A DNA stretch of 64,000 nucleotides from Spirometra erinaceieuropaei (GCA_902702965.1 CACRXP010000010.1:1279570-1343569), one strand, 5' to 3'. Shown: positions 33,065 through 44,445, counted from the first letter of the stretch. Translations and numbers: made by a program. Notes: generated from the sequence alone by a model not told the origin.

Positions 33065-34661
33065 CTGACGGTCGGCACTTAAGCGACTTGCAGCGCAAAG
33101 GGTATGTCCTTTGCACTAAACGTGACTTCCTCAACAACAGCTAAGTGATTCTCTGTGTCGGTTTGAACATTAGACAGAAAATGTCTCTCCCTGCTAGCCA
33201 CGCGAAATACCACTGGGCTCCTAGCCGTATGCCTTATATTAGCGGCAGTAACTGATTTATTCCATGTTTTGATGGAATTTTTGCCTTCTGTGACTGCGAA
33301 CGATTTGCTTCGAGATGTTTGCCAATAAGTGTGGTGTATATGAGGAATTGAGCATTAGCGCCAATAACTGGGCAAAATATTCCGTCCTTCTAACAATTTG
33401 GTGTATCGGTTTGAATCGTCTGATCCGTTACTGACTAATGCACCGGCCAGTCAAGTAAACTCGGCCTCAAATCTGCCTAAGATAAATGCGCGCTCTTCCT
33501 CAACTCTATTTATTTAGCAGAGGTAGTCCACTAATAATCTGAACTTGTCACTTGACCAATAGTCTTTATGGGTTTCTTTCACAACTACCCTCATAGAAGT
33601 GTATACGCGTTCCCTTGAAGTCCTTTGATCATCTCAGATTTTTCTTCATTAATCAGCTGAAAGCCAGCAAGTTCTCCTCATCGCACATTGTACACAGTAG
33701 CGTGTAAATGCTTTCTGTAACAAAACTGACAAGAGCGGTCTGTGTGGCTCGTTAGTCAATGACAAACAAGTACTTTGTAATGCAGCCAGTGAACATTTTC
33801 AACAATTTGGTCATAAAGGGCCCTCAAGAGGTCACTGGACGTCTCCCATTTAGGATAGTTTATTCGGTACTTTTAAGTTCGCTTACATCTGCTAATCCGT
33901 GATTTTTCAAGCCTTGTTTTCTCATCAAAGTCTTACCAAATCTCCCGGAAACCTACAATCAAATGAATGGAGATGTCTGCAGTTTGTGTAGTATTGACTT
34001 CTAAGACTGTATTACACATTTAAACACATTTTTCGGTAGTTGATCAGGAATTTATAATTAAGCACTGTCTTTTCTACTACGGCTGATGCGGTTGTTTATT
34101 TCTTCATTGGTGAGAGTTATTAAATCGAAGTCATCATGTATAAGTGCGCATTATCAGTGCATTTGACCTTCAGTCCGATACCAAGCATAACGGATATGTC
34201 CAATAAATTATGGGTCCGGTCTTCAAATTAGGGCTCAATCATAGCCAGTTGATTTTTTCGATACTCCGAAATTAATCATAATGTGTAATGAAAGAATGGG
34301 ATGTTAATGGTTTTTCTTATATAGTGGTGTCACCTAAAAAAGCCCGAAATTATGACGTTATTCAGTAGCTTTAGGACAAATCGAATGCGAGGCTTCATCG
34401 CTAAGGTACAGTCCTTGGTCTGAGCGACAGAGATTTTTTCGGTCGCAACTCACTGAAGTATTTTGAGCACGATATAAATATCTACCGACGAGGCTCTAAT
34501 CAGGGCTTTCATAGCTTAAGTAAAAGTAATTGTCCTGCAAACTGTTGCACGAATAGCGCTTATTCAGACTAGTTAAAGTAGGATAGTATGTTACTCTCCT
34601 ACATGACGCGGTGTAGCATGAACTTCTCTTTATCATATTTACATTCCGGCATAAACACGCT
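33065..34661. other. stretch with no supported feature
   Basis: AT-rich, only short frames. Nothing recognised. Confidence 0.5.
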
Positions 34662-35417
34662 TTGAAATTTTTTTCTAAATTGTATGTATTTTTTCGAATA
34701 TTTAAGCAAGAAGAAAGCTCAAAGTGTACGAAATCTAGAAAGGATTACAGAATGCTTTCACCATCCGTTATTGATCTGCTTTGGCTAAATCCGATAGTGG
34801 GTGATGTTCATCAAACATATCTCAGGCAACCATCCTTATTCAGACTTTCTTAGAGTATGGAGGGAAAATCACCCCACACCAGAGATCTAAGAGTTGAGTT
34901 TTGAAGTCCAGTAAATACCTTTTGGGTAATGAAGTACATCCGCTGTCGCGAATACTTTTCTGGCTTCCGACAGATGTCACCCGGGGGATGCTCCTCGTGG
35001 ATGGGAAGTAAAGTGAGGAGGCATCGTAAGTCGGTAAACCCCGCGGGACTACTAATCATTCCATCCAACAGCTACGGATATCTGAATCCATATACCCATG
35101 AGGAAAATTCGATTCATCCATGTCATCTGCCCATTGACATTCGTTGTAACATTTTGCCGCTAACATCCCCCATAGCACTTCTTAACGAAGGGTAATATCT
35201 CCGCGGTATGGTTATTTCTAAGTTGTTTAAGCCAACCTCGTCCAAGCGATGGAAGAGCATAGCGAAAAGCCTTGATAGCGGGACTCACGCTAAAGATGAA
35301 AATTACTGCTCTCCATGTACTGGACGTCCGCAACAAGCGTACTCTCCTTTGCAGTACGGCGAATACGGGGAAAGTTCTGATTTTGATCAACCTGTAATAG
35401 CTCAGTATCTTTCATGA
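34662..35417 (+). pseudogene. unidentified ORF in one frame with three stops
   Basis: One plus-strand frame runs about 252 codons with only three internal stops (34851, near 34900 and 35193), far fewer than expected. Protein-like segments include KQEESSKCTKSRKDYRML, SNSYGYLNPYTHEENSIHP and, at the end, SPLQYGEYGESSDFDQPV before a TGA at 35415. The third stop could be removed by a very short intron (donor GGTAATAT at about 35190, acceptor TTATTTCTAAG near 35222). It may be a pseudogene, or two or three exons of a host gene with a Tyr/Ser-rich tail; I do not recognise it. Confidence 0.35.
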
Positions 35418-36946
35418 AATCGTTTAATCTTGGATGCAACTTTTTTGTTGTGATATTAATCAGTACATTTTTGTCACTTAACCCCGCTATCTTTTAACAA
35501 AAACAAGCCACTTTCCATCAGAAATACCGGTACACTCAAAAGATGAACACTCCGAATGCTATTACTGACTTCATTAGTCTACACTCTTTTGATAAACTTT
35601 TGGTCAAAAACTTTCTTTTACAGACTGCGAGCTGCTGTCAGAAACTTCGCGGAGTAGTTTATTTTGGAAAATATCCTATATGTAGGTGCAAAACGAATAT
35701 CGAGTGAACGCTTCGCAAAAAAATGTTAACTGAACATCATTTTGGCAATTTACACGCTCTGTCAACGTTTTGCTGGCCACATTTGAGGAGGCTGCTCTCC
35801 TTCGAAACATTGACATTTGGTACATTCATTTTGGTAAAATACCTCATTCTTTGACGCAAGTTAGTGATCATCGGAAAGGGTTCATCTGCACCAAAAGAAC
35901 TCAGCAACCGTTTTCCGAAATACGAGCGCGAAATTAACATTTACGTATTTCAGTAGTAAAACATGATAGTTCCCTCACAGTTTGCAATTCCACTTATCGA
36001 GAAGTTAAACTCATGAACCCCAGCATTAAACTATCAATTTTCTGCCAAGAAAAAGTGTGTGCTTCGGTAGGTCTCACTGGGTGAGACACATCGTATAAAC
36101 AAACATTCCGAAAAACCAGAGTCCGCCCGTAATTCAAAGTGCTTGATTTTTTCTTGTCACTAAAACAGTGGTTGTCGTTGAAATACTGCCCCAAAACGTT
36201 TACATTGCTGTCTAAATTGAAAATTATAAGATATCCACTGGTAGTTTGTGTGAGCTTTAAATGGGAATGACATTATTTTTAATAACAAACATTTTGGCAC
36301 TCGGGTGGGCCTTGAAGCTTTTTCACTACTAGCATGTTTATCGAAACGTGCCGTAGACTTTAAGTTCGAAACCACTCTTTACCACGCATCGTCCGATTCG
36401 CATTCCGTGTCTTTAAAAGTGATTTCTTGATTTAGCGAGATTATGGGTGGCCCAGTACTAGCATTATACTAGAAAAACCATTCAGTTTTTACGACGGACT
36501 TGTCCCAGCCAATTTCTGCGTCTTTTTCACAAGGCACACATTTTTGCTTTTAACCGCAGCGGGCATTTATCGGTCAAAAGCCCAGGGGGTGACGTTTCAC
36601 TTGTTCGCTTACTTATGCCTTTTAACTGATGGCGTTCCGTAAATCACAGGGCTTTTCAATGTTTGCTGTCTTTTGAGCCTTAATGTGCTAAAGACTCTCT
36701 GGATGCAAACCGAACGTCTTTTACGACAAGCGTAATTATTGTCTGACGCATGCATGTACTTCCTCCTAGATACCAAATAATATGGAAAGATTTTGCGACA
36801 CTTATGCAGAGTGATGTATTAATAACGTACCTACGTATGGTTTATGATATTGTATTTGTTTTACATTTCGGTATGGGAGGCATTAAGATTCATGGGCTGT
36901 TACAGGCGCCTAAGTGCTCAGGTTGTCTAGTGCTATTGTTTGACAG
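35418..36946. other. stretch with no supported feature
   Basis: Only chance-length ORFs on both strands. Likely intron upstream of the exon at 36947. Confidence 0.45.
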
Positions 36947-37289
36947 CAGCCCTGAATGTTGATGTGTCTGGACTGCTTCAGCCCTCTCTGGACTTCCCCA
37001 AACTGAAGGCGGACTTGTACATTGATCTCGCCTACACCAACAATCTCCTCCGTCAGCGACTGCACCGCGACAATCTAAGTAATTTTGTCACCCAGCTCAC
37101 GGAATGCCTCCGCCTGATTCGTTGCCGAGTCGCAACTGCGGTGGCCTACATCCAACCGGACAACATCCCTGCTCCTTCCGTCCCCCCTCTCAAACCGCCA
37201 CCTCTTCCTTCATCAGCTCGCCCACCGCACGCCAATTCACCTTTATCCACTTCGTACACTTATGATGAAACCCACCCGGCCTACTATAA
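36947..37289 (+). CDS. candidate internal exon of an unidentified protein (helical then Pro-rich)
   Basis: An acceptor (CTATTGTTTGACAG) ends at 36946, with an in-frame alternative CAG three bases later, and a consensus donor GTAAGT starts at 37290. The 343-nt exon starts in the codon frame ALNVDVSGLLQPSLDF, continues with probable helices (LKADLYIDLAYTNNLLRQRL and VTQLTECLRLIRCRVATAVA) and ends in a proline-rich linker (PSVPPLKPPPLPSSARPP) and YTYDETHPAYY. It carries two bases out, which is compatible with the exon at 53226 that needs one carried-in base, although that implies a 16-kb intron. Coding-like composition is stronger here than in surrounding DNA. The family is not recognised. Confidence 0.65.
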
Positions 37290-37736
37290 GTAAGTTTCAG
37301 AGGCTTAATTCGCTCGCACTCAGGACTAATAGGAAAACGTTATTCTGAACTCGTTTTGGAATAGGTTTACCGAAAATGGCATCTAGTGAAGCTTGTATTT
37401 GCGATTTCGTAATTAAATAAGTAAACGACAAACATTAAGTCTCAGGACCCTCATAAAATTAGTTTGCAGGAGGACAAAGCTGATACCGTGATCTTTGCTC
37501 CCATTGAAGTCCTTTTTTAGGAAAAGGACAGAGAGAAACTCCGAAACGGTTCTTTGAGGGTTGAGTAGCTATATTACTTCATTCTAAATGGCACACTACG
37601 TTAATGTAGCAATTCTCCGATGGAGAAGCAGTTCCGAGGAAGCGCTCGTTATCACTTTAAGTACAGATATATTTGCAGTAAAATTTGTACCTTTTTTGTT
37701 TGATTCATCAATTCGGATATGACATTTTTTGCATTC

Positions 37737-38035
37737 CAACGTACTCGCACACACACACACAGTTCGACCGTCGCATCCGACGATGTCCATCGTGTGATCC
37801 ACAGCAAGGTAAAACACGCACGGTGACTTCCACCTGATTTAGTTTATAGTGAATGCATACTTGCGCAGCATCTACCGCACTCTCTCCCCTCGTCCACCTG
37901 GACCCGGTGTGAAGACAGAGTCAAGAAGACCGGGGGTGGGGGAGGGTGCAGATGGACCGCACGGTCGAGTCCACATCTTGGCACTCCTTTCCTCACTCAC
38001 TGGTCCACACGGCAAACGACCAGGATTTTAACGCA
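37737..38035 (-). repeat. SINE-B copy D
   Basis: Same block order as copy C: a tail with (CA)n at 37747-37761, CGTCGCATCCGACGATGTCC, TTGCGCAGCATCTACCGCAC, ACCCGGTGTGAAGACAGAG, GACCGGGGGTGGGGGAGGG, then the head with GCACGGTCGAGTCCAC (B-box-like on the minus strand). Confidence 0.65.
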
Positions 38036-39371
38036 CAACAACAGAAGGGGCCGAATCCGGTCCTAGGTGTGCCACCACATCTCAATCAGGTCCCGAGGGA
38101 ATGATGTTCATTCATGATAAGTATGAGATTTGAAGAAGAGCGTACGTGAGTTGGTCAGGACCTCCATTACGGTCATTAGTTATTCTGAGCCTGCATTGCA
38201 TATAAAAGCGGAACAAAGGTAATAGGTGATTTGCAACTCGGTTTTCTTGTGCTTGTAGTGTTCTGTTCAGCTTGATCTACAGTCGTTTATGCAAGCCTTA
38301 CTATGATTCAAACCTAATTTTATGCATGTAATTTCCTTTTTATTCGTCTCAACCAAAGACAACTTAGATTCTTCGACGAAATCCATACAAAAATTTTACT
38401 ACTTTACTGTCTCTGAGTGGGCGTTTAAGTCGAATCAAGTTTTTAAACCATCTGGTTTTTTAGTCAACCCGAGGGAAACTCTGTCGTGACGAGTTATTTC
38501 GGGGTTTTTTAGACCGTTAGCGAAATCAGTGTATGGCGTATTACAAATTCGGGCAAAAACCTTTCCATGGAAAGCATCATTTCATCTGAGCACCATATGT
38601 CCACATATTTGGGGCATTAACTTCTTTCTACATCCCTGATAACGCTTATAAATATTTGGGGGTAAGATATCCGTTGTCTTCTTAAGTTTCAACTGAATGA
38701 CCATCTAGGTTGGCAATACATGGTAAAACAATGTCGAAATAGCTTGTTGCAAAACACAACGGAGTATTAGTAGCAGTAGTAATGTCCCCTATTAAGCATT
38801 TACATAAACAGTTTGTTTTTAAAGGCTAAGTAAATGAAGAGTCGAATTTGATTTGCAACTTCACAACTTTCAAACGCCTGGCCTTAATCCCCGATACATT
38901 CTCCGGTAGCTCTTCACCAGCTCAAGGAGGTTAAAATAGGATACGTCCCGTTAGCTTAGATCTTCTTGGCACTCTACTAATACTTACGTACCCGGTAGTT
39001 TTTGTCGATGACAAACTGTCTGGATGACGAGTATTGTCAAGCTTATATTTCCATCGAGGTTTTCGGGGTGTTGGTCCAATGGGCAAAGTCCTCGATAGTC
39101 AATATTCACCAGAAACTGGTCACCAGTTATGAAAGTAGGACCGGCCTTCACAACCTCCCGAAATATCAGATTCAATATTGACTCGTTGCGAGTAACCACT
39201 GATTTTAATTTTAAGTAGCTGTAACCTTAGGCCGGATTCTAAACAGCCCAACAACCCTCCCTTCTCATCATCTAAGTAATCTAAGTAATCGCCTACATGT
39301 GTGAGCATTTTAACTCGTCAGACATGTTGATTGCCATCATAGGGTACGCTGAAATTCCGGCTCAATTGTTA
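38036..39371. other. stretch with no supported feature
   Basis: AT-rich with short frames only. Confidence 0.5.
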
Positions 39372-40005
39372 CAGTAGGTGGGCTGACTCATGAAATGTCA
39401 ACCTAAATTCCGAAATGTATTTTCATTTCGAAAAGACTAATTAAATGGGGTTGTGAAATTAATCATCGTGCAGCATAATTCTATAAGATTTCATTTACCT
39501 CGGGATGCCGGCTTTTGAACGAGCTTCTTTCCGGCTGCATGCAAAAACTATGCTTTCATTGACTTTCGATGCCCTTAAAAATTCTCTTATACTCAATGGA
39601 CAACATGCATAAAATATTCATTATTTTCCTCATTCGATAGGAAATTAGTCTTCTTCCACTTTTTTATCCGAAAGAAGGATATGATTTGGTTTTCAAAAGC
39701 TGATTCAATTCTCGAATACCTTTGCACCCCGATCTGCCGTCACACTTGTATTGATGATTTCCGAACTGCAAGTCGTATATTTTCCGCGTGCGAAAAGCAT
39801 ACATCTCTTTACGGGATTAAATGGAGACCATATGTGGTTAATGAAATTTAACAGTCGATTTGGGCCATATTGTTAACTTAACAAGGCAAATTAGTAAATG
39901 CGGAGACATGCCGTTTTATGAACTGACATTTCATGGTATTAAAGAATTTCGCATTTATAAAACTTTTTTAAAACCGAATTATACCCTTCCTTAAGGATTG
40001 TTGAT
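39372..40005. mobile_element. truncated member of the TA-flanked foldback family
   Basis: Starts CAGTAGGTGGGCTGACTCAT after TA, and follows the left arm of the elements at 25588 and 54809 (ATCATCGTGCAGCATAATTC; GATGCCGGCTTTTGAA), then the centre, and ends in the beginning of the right arm (AACCGAATTATACCCTTCC), where the outer 300 bp of that arm are lost. Confidence 0.6.
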
Positions 40006-40145
40006 TACTCGCCTCCCCCCCCTGCCCTCTGACAGAGGCGCGAAATGCTGAGAAAAGAGGAAAGTTAGAATGCTCAGCCGCGCGACTCCGCTGAACACCA
40101 CTCTCACGTTTTGCGAACGTTCACATTCGTAGCCGCTGGGACGTA

Positions 40146-40212
40146 TTCTGGTAGCTCAGCGGTAGGTCGTTGAAGTACGGTTTACCTCTGGGACTAGGTT
40201 CGTGGTTGAAGT
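40146..40212 (+). repeat. possible third tRNA-derived SINE head
   Basis: TGGTAGCTCAGCGGTAGG resembles an A-box region and GTGGTTGAAGTCCG a decayed B-box about 35 nt later. No cloverleaf is intact and no second copy was found. Confidence 0.3.
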
Positions 40213-40614
40213 CCGCCCGTCTGAAGACCAGAGCAAATAACCCAGCCTTTGTATCACCCTCCCCTTTGGCTCATCTCTCTGAATTTGAGTAATTATTATC
40301 CGCTTCGCAAATTACGATTCTAGGCTGGACTTCTTGCTGGTCACTTTGACAATCTGGGGAACTTAGGTTTTTAGGAAGAATGTCTCTTCTACTGTTCCTG
40401 AACTCGTTTTAAGCGATCTGACCAACGCTTTACAATGAAAACTGGATGGGTATGAGGATAGCGAGTTAGGTCGATGTTTTTCGGCTCACAAGCATTCAAA
40501 GCGCAAATTACGCTGATCTCCCGCGGTGGTACTCGTGCCGGTCGGTCACGATGGATGAATTTTTATAAGCAGCTCACTGTGCGGAGATATGCTTTGTATA
40601 TAAAACAGCATTGC

Positions 40615-40770
40615 CGACGAGGACAAGGAAGACTGGAATAACCATTTCTGGCTCGTTAGTCGTCATCAGCCTGCCATACCCAACCCCGAGTTATATAATA
40701 CCAAGACTTAAACTCATAACCTGCTGTTTAGAAGTCCAACCTTCCAACCACTGAGTCACGGGCTCGTTGT
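40615..40770 (-). repeat. hammerhead SINE, reverse copy at 40 kb
   Basis: On the minus strand: head GTGACTCAGTGGTTGG (A-box-like) and GGTTATGAGTTTAAGTC (B-box-like), then TCGGGGTTGGGTATGG, the ribozyme-like core, and CTTCCTTGTC. It is followed about 25 bp away by a forward copy. Confidence 0.65.
40630..40674 (-). ncRNA. hammerhead-ribozyme-like fold (reverse copy, 40 kb)
   Basis: Minus-strand order: GGCAGG, CUGAUGA, stem II GACU/AGCC with loop AACG, GAAA, AUGGUUAU as stem III (G-U pairs replace G-C), U, CCAGUC. Stem I keeps five of six pairs, counting one G-U. Confidence 0.45.
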
Positions 40771-40794
40771 CATGTCGATTGCGATGGGACATAT

Positions 40795-41060
40795 TGATAT
40801 TGTCAGAGGGGCGTCGGACTTCTAACTGAATGGTCACAAATTCGAGCTCTGGGGGTTGCACACCTCGGTGTTGGGCATAGTCGGCTGATGACGGCTAAAG
40901 ATCCAGAAATGGTCCCTCCAGCCTCCATTGTCTTTGCCAGCAACGCTATTCTGTTAGTATCACGCGCCGCTGTGTGGCTGCTGGCGCGGCTCGAGAGAGA
41001 GCCCTCATGGCACGAGACGCGATCGGCGCGAGACCCCCTTACCACATGCTTCCTATGTTT
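40795..41060 (+). repeat. hammerhead SINE, forward copy with long tail
   Basis: Includes a decayed head (GGTCACAAATTCGAGCTC), GTGTTGGGCATAG, the core, and a tail with TTGTCTTTGCCAGCAACGC, CACGCGCCGCTGTGTGGCTG and CATGGCACGAGACGCGATCG. The two minus-strand ORFs in this area are by-products. Confidence 0.65.
40879..40923 (+). ncRNA. decayed hammerhead-like core (forward copy, 40 kb)
   Basis: CUGAUGA (40885-40891) and GAAA (40906-40909) remain with the right spacing, but stem II is broken (GGCU against AUCC) and stem III no longer closes. Probably inactive. Confidence 0.35.
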
Positions 41061-41959
41061 ATAGTGCTTATTTTATCCAGGATATATAAAGGGGGATAGT
41101 TAAATACACTTCCGGTTTTCCAACCTTCGCAAGGCCTCTCTTAACAAGTGCTGCTAGAATAACAAAAGCGCCACATCCTGAGTGGAGCGTTGCGAAAAGA
41201 ACAACTACTGGAACTTTGTTAGTGAAGACAAAGGCTCTGTAAATTACTAGATGGACGCAAGAATTCTGAAATAAAAGTAGATGTCCAAAAGAAGTAGTTA
41301 AGTGGGGCCATCCTTGCACAGGGACGAGAAGAGAATCCAAAGTTCGAAAGATTTGCCTAATTCTGACAGAAAAATGGACAGCGGACCATCGGGCAACAAA
41401 GGAAAACATGTTTGTGGTTTGCTTAGACCCCTGACTCCTTACATCTCTGGATTGTTTCTGCTGACGCCTAAACTATCCTCGCCGTATTCCTTTTACTACG
41501 ATAATATTTACGAATTTTGTCTTTACGCGTAGAAGTAACGATAACATGTGGAAACCAAGCAGGTTTTAGTGACCAAGCTATGTAACTCGGAGTCCTGTTC
41601 TAAATCCCCGCTAACAAAACTAAAAACAACAGCATTATGAATGCGGCGTTCTCTGTCATTTCCTAGTGTTGTTTCGTGTTCACTTCTTTTTCACAATGAA
41701 TCTTTGCTTCTTTTAGCCTCCAAGTCCTGAAGTGCGTTGTTTAATGCAAATCAGGTGACCAGTAGGTGATAGCAACTATTCAGTGATGAAGGGGAGTGGG
41801 TAATGTTGATTTCCAGTTTACTTGCCATCTCTTTGACAAACAGAATGCTGTATAATATAGATATTTTAACTTCCGAACGTTTCGCGGATATTGTCCATTT
41901 CATGAAAACAAGATGCTTTTGGAATCAGCTTGTTCTCAAGACATTCAGCCGCAGTTTTC
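41061..41959. other. stretch with no supported feature
   Basis: Contains a 113-codon minus-strand frame (41068-41409) with hydrophobic character and no splice or motif support. Confidence 0.4.
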
Positions 41960-41965
41960 ACTATT

Positions 41966-42137
41966 AAAGCAGTGGGCCATGGAGCAGTGTCGGTTGTCTT
42001 ATTCGGAACTCAATATGTTGCCTGACCACGTAGGATTTCCGGTTGCTTCTACTCCGCTTTCTTTCGTACTGAGAAGACCCCATAATAGATTTTTTCGTCA
42101 AACCATGCCTACGAGAATTTTTTGCGTACCGGTGCAG
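41966..42137 (+). CDS. weak candidate exon, product unknown
   Basis: A consensus donor (GTGCAG then GTAAGG) starts at 42138 after an open frame reading LKQWAMEQCRLSYSELNML and RRPHNRFFRQTMPTRIF. The left end is uncertain; acceptor-like AG sites occur at several points near 41940-41970 without a good pyrimidine tract. Its phase does not fit between the exons at 36947 and 53226. Confidence 0.25.
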
Positions 42138-44070
42138 GTAAGGGAAAAGCATTTCTAGGAAGTGTCTATTCCAGCAAACGAGGCGCGTAAGAAACGATTG
42201 TGTTATGGGCACAATTCATTAACACCCCCCTTGAGATTCATGCAAAAGCCCTAAAATGCATTGAATAACGCTTCGTCATTCAGATGAGTAGTGACTCGAA
42301 AAAAAATACGAAAACAACCTGCGATTTCTTTCAGGCAAACAGATCGATTTTTCTGCTTTGACTAGCCTTTCATCGTACCTGCATTTAAAATGAACATTCG
42401 TCTTGCTTCCTGAAGCCGAAACCGAAGCAGGAAGTTTTAAGAACGAACAGAATCTGAAGACAACCACTATAAAGAGCTGACAGAACATCACTAGGAGAAA
42501 ATCCTAACACCCGGTACTGCCTGTAGTTTTCGGACTTTAGGTAGTCAGTAAATGCAAATTATCTACAAGAAACTAAGTGGTTAACTGTGCGGAAATCACA
42601 TGTCTTAGGTTTTAGGTAACACCTGTGATTTCATTTTGGTAAACGACTTAGTATGTGTATACTGCTGGCTTTCTGTTGGCAGCTCATGAATCTTACGTGG
42701 TTATTCTGCAGTGTTTAATGGATTTCAGCTCCAGTATTCGTATACACAAATTTTCGACTTTAGCCTAAAAGGCTTTGTTGTGAACGGTTTACTCCAATTT
42801 CGTGCATATATTTCCTCGGAAATTAAGTAAGTTTGCAAGAAACGATACAACCCACCGTTAAATTCCGGCCTGTTCTCTTTTGCATGACCATTTTTATCCT
42901 TATGAAGGAGGAGGGGTACGTCAAAGTAACTGTGGTTTCTACACTTCCCATTATTTGTTAATAAAGATGCCTTTACATGGAAGCTGGTGATTCTTTCTTC
43001 GGTAGCGGTAGGGTGCAAGACCCCACGCAACTGGCAACTCCGACATGTACACTAAAATTCAGTGTGACTGTTAACACCACTGCTTGTTCATCGTTCCCAT
43101 TGGTCGAAATAAGCATGCCTCCTGACCAAATGAAAACGTACCAGCGGCGGTTCATTCAAAATCCGTCATTTTTGACTATCGAAATGAAAGTGTACAGTAA
43201 AAGTTTCGGCAGAAATTTATTTTGTGTGTATTCTTGCATTACATCTGCTTTCCGTCCTGCGTGTTGTCCCACCAGTAAAACCCCTCCATCACTAATGCAT
43301 GACGCAGTCCACAGGCTAGCTGAAGTTATTTGAGCTCCTATACCATACCGCTGCCTTGTTCAACCCATAAAATTTTGTTTCAGTGCTTTTACTCTGTGAT
43401 TGATTGTTAGTGTAACAAAAAGTTCTTCAGTGTCCAAGTATTTATGACCAATTTCGAATTTCAAATTCAAAAGTGCGATTTCTTCACACTCTTCTGGTTG
43501 ACGGTCGTATCACCCAAGAGAACGTTTCTCAGCCGGTGCTCAGGTGGCCATAGCAGCGACAAGTGGGCCAGTCAGTTTCCTGTTCGCTGTTGGTTTTTAT
43601 TGGATGTTTCCCCTCTTTGCTGGTCATCAGATGCTTCGGCTTCTCACGTATTTCTTTGACAACTGACGTTTTCTAGTCTGCGCAGGCGAGACAATGCTTG
43701 CGAAATGTAGGGCCATTGAAAAAAACAATCCCCAGAAAATTGAAAACTCCGGCTGCTGACAGGCAGTAACTTCCTGTTCAAACACTAAAATCGCCACTAC
43801 GAATTATTGACCAAAATCAACCTAGTTGATGTCTATATTTGCAGTAGTCTGTTAGTAGTAAATGTCAAACAACCTTTACTAGACCTTTGACTAGACAAGG
43901 TAACGTCGGAAAACTGATTGTCTTTCTTGATGCCGACCGTTTGCAGGTAAATGGCCGTCCCAGTCTCTTGTCTTTTGTCGCTACTTATTATGAATCCTTA
44001 CTTGTAACTATGCCGTCACTCCCTAGGGTTCTACATTTAGTGCCAAGACACAATGGGACTCCCTCACGTT
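42138..44070. other. stretch with overlapping unassigned frames
   Basis: A 118-codon plus-strand frame (42977-43333) overlaps minus-strand frames of 101 and 60 codons. A short frame ending GKLIVFLDADRLQ before a CAG/GTAAAT donor (43947) could be a small exon. None can be named. Confidence 0.35.
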
Positions 44071-44071
44071 A

Positions 44072-44089
44072 ATATATATATATATATAT
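44072..44089. repeat. (TA)n microsatellite, left border of the SINE pair
   Basis: About nine TA units immediately left of the inverted SINE pair; a similar (TA)n run lies at the right border (44448-44461). Confidence 0.9.
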
Positions 44090-44115
44090 GAGATGGGGCC
44101 GACAAAGACAAGGGA

Positions 44116-44160
44116 GATGGGAATGGCCATTTCTGGCTTATTAGCCGTCATCAGCCAGTC
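44116..44160 (-). ncRNA. hammerhead-like core (reverse arm, 44 kb)
   Basis: Minus strand has GACUGG, CUGAUGA, GGCU/AAUA/AGCC, GAAA, AUGGCCAU, U and then CCCAUC instead of CCAGUC, so stem I is weakened to about four pairs. Other elements are as in the forward arm. Confidence 0.45.
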
Positions 44161-44171
44161 ATACCCAACCC

Positions 44172-44249
44172 CAAGTGTGGATCACTTGAGATTCGAACCC
44201 GGGATCTTTGATCATGAAGTTTGACGCTCTACCATTGAGCCACTTGGGG
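44172..44249 (-). repeat. tRNA-like SINE head (minus strand)
   Basis: On the minus strand AAGTGGCTCAATGGTAGAGCG gives a good A-box region and CCCGGGTTCGAATCTC a good B-box 33 nt later, the internal promoter of RNA polymerase III genes. The acceptor and anticodon stems are not intact, so it is tRNA-derived, not a tRNA gene. Confidence 0.65.
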
Positions 44250-44257
44250 TTGGGTAT

Positions 44258-44302
44258 GACTGGCTGATGACGGCTAATAAGCCAGAAATGGCCATTCCGG
44301 TC
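44258..44302 (+). ncRNA. best-preserved hammerhead-ribozyme-like fold (type I)
   Basis: Stem I GACUGG (44258-44263) pairs fully with CCGGUC (44297-44302) and may extend through GGG (44252-44254) with CCC (44304-44306) across a small internal bulge. Core CUGAUGA is at 44264-44270, stem II GGCU/AGCC with loop AAUA within 44271-44284, GAAA at 44285-44288. Stem III is the self-complementary AUGGCCAU, with no loop, followed by U as the base before the cleavage point. Very short stem III is known in type I hammerheads of newts, schistosomes and Penelope-like elements. The C-A at the start of stem II departs from the usual G-C. No activity can be claimed from sequence alone. Confidence 0.6.
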
Positions 44303-44328
44303 TCCCTTGTCTTTGTCGGCCCCATCTC

Positions 44329-44445
44329 ATCTCTGTCTACTATTAGTCGCTTTGCGACTGCCTGCGAGGGTTCAAGTAGGAGCCCCAAGGCACAACGGAA
44401 CGAGCATGTTCCGTAACCTGATCGGCGAGCGCCCACTGTCATAAT
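44329..44445 (+). repeat. 3' tail of the forward hammerhead SINE
   Basis: Continues after the forward arm with CAAGGCACAACGGAACGAG and CCTGATCGGCGAGCGCCCAC, matching the tails at 2.57 and 41.0 kb. The reverse arm has no such tail on its side. Confidence 0.65.

Larger units (their letters stand above)
44090..44328. repeat. inverted pair of hammerhead SINE modules around a tRNA-like core
   Basis: Arms 44090-44175 and 44243-44328 are reverse complements over 86 nt with few mismatches, starting GAGATGGGGCCGACAAAG. The loop holds a minus-strand tRNA-like segment. Each arm carries one hammerhead-like module, so both strands read module, tRNA-like part, module. Confidence 0.85.
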
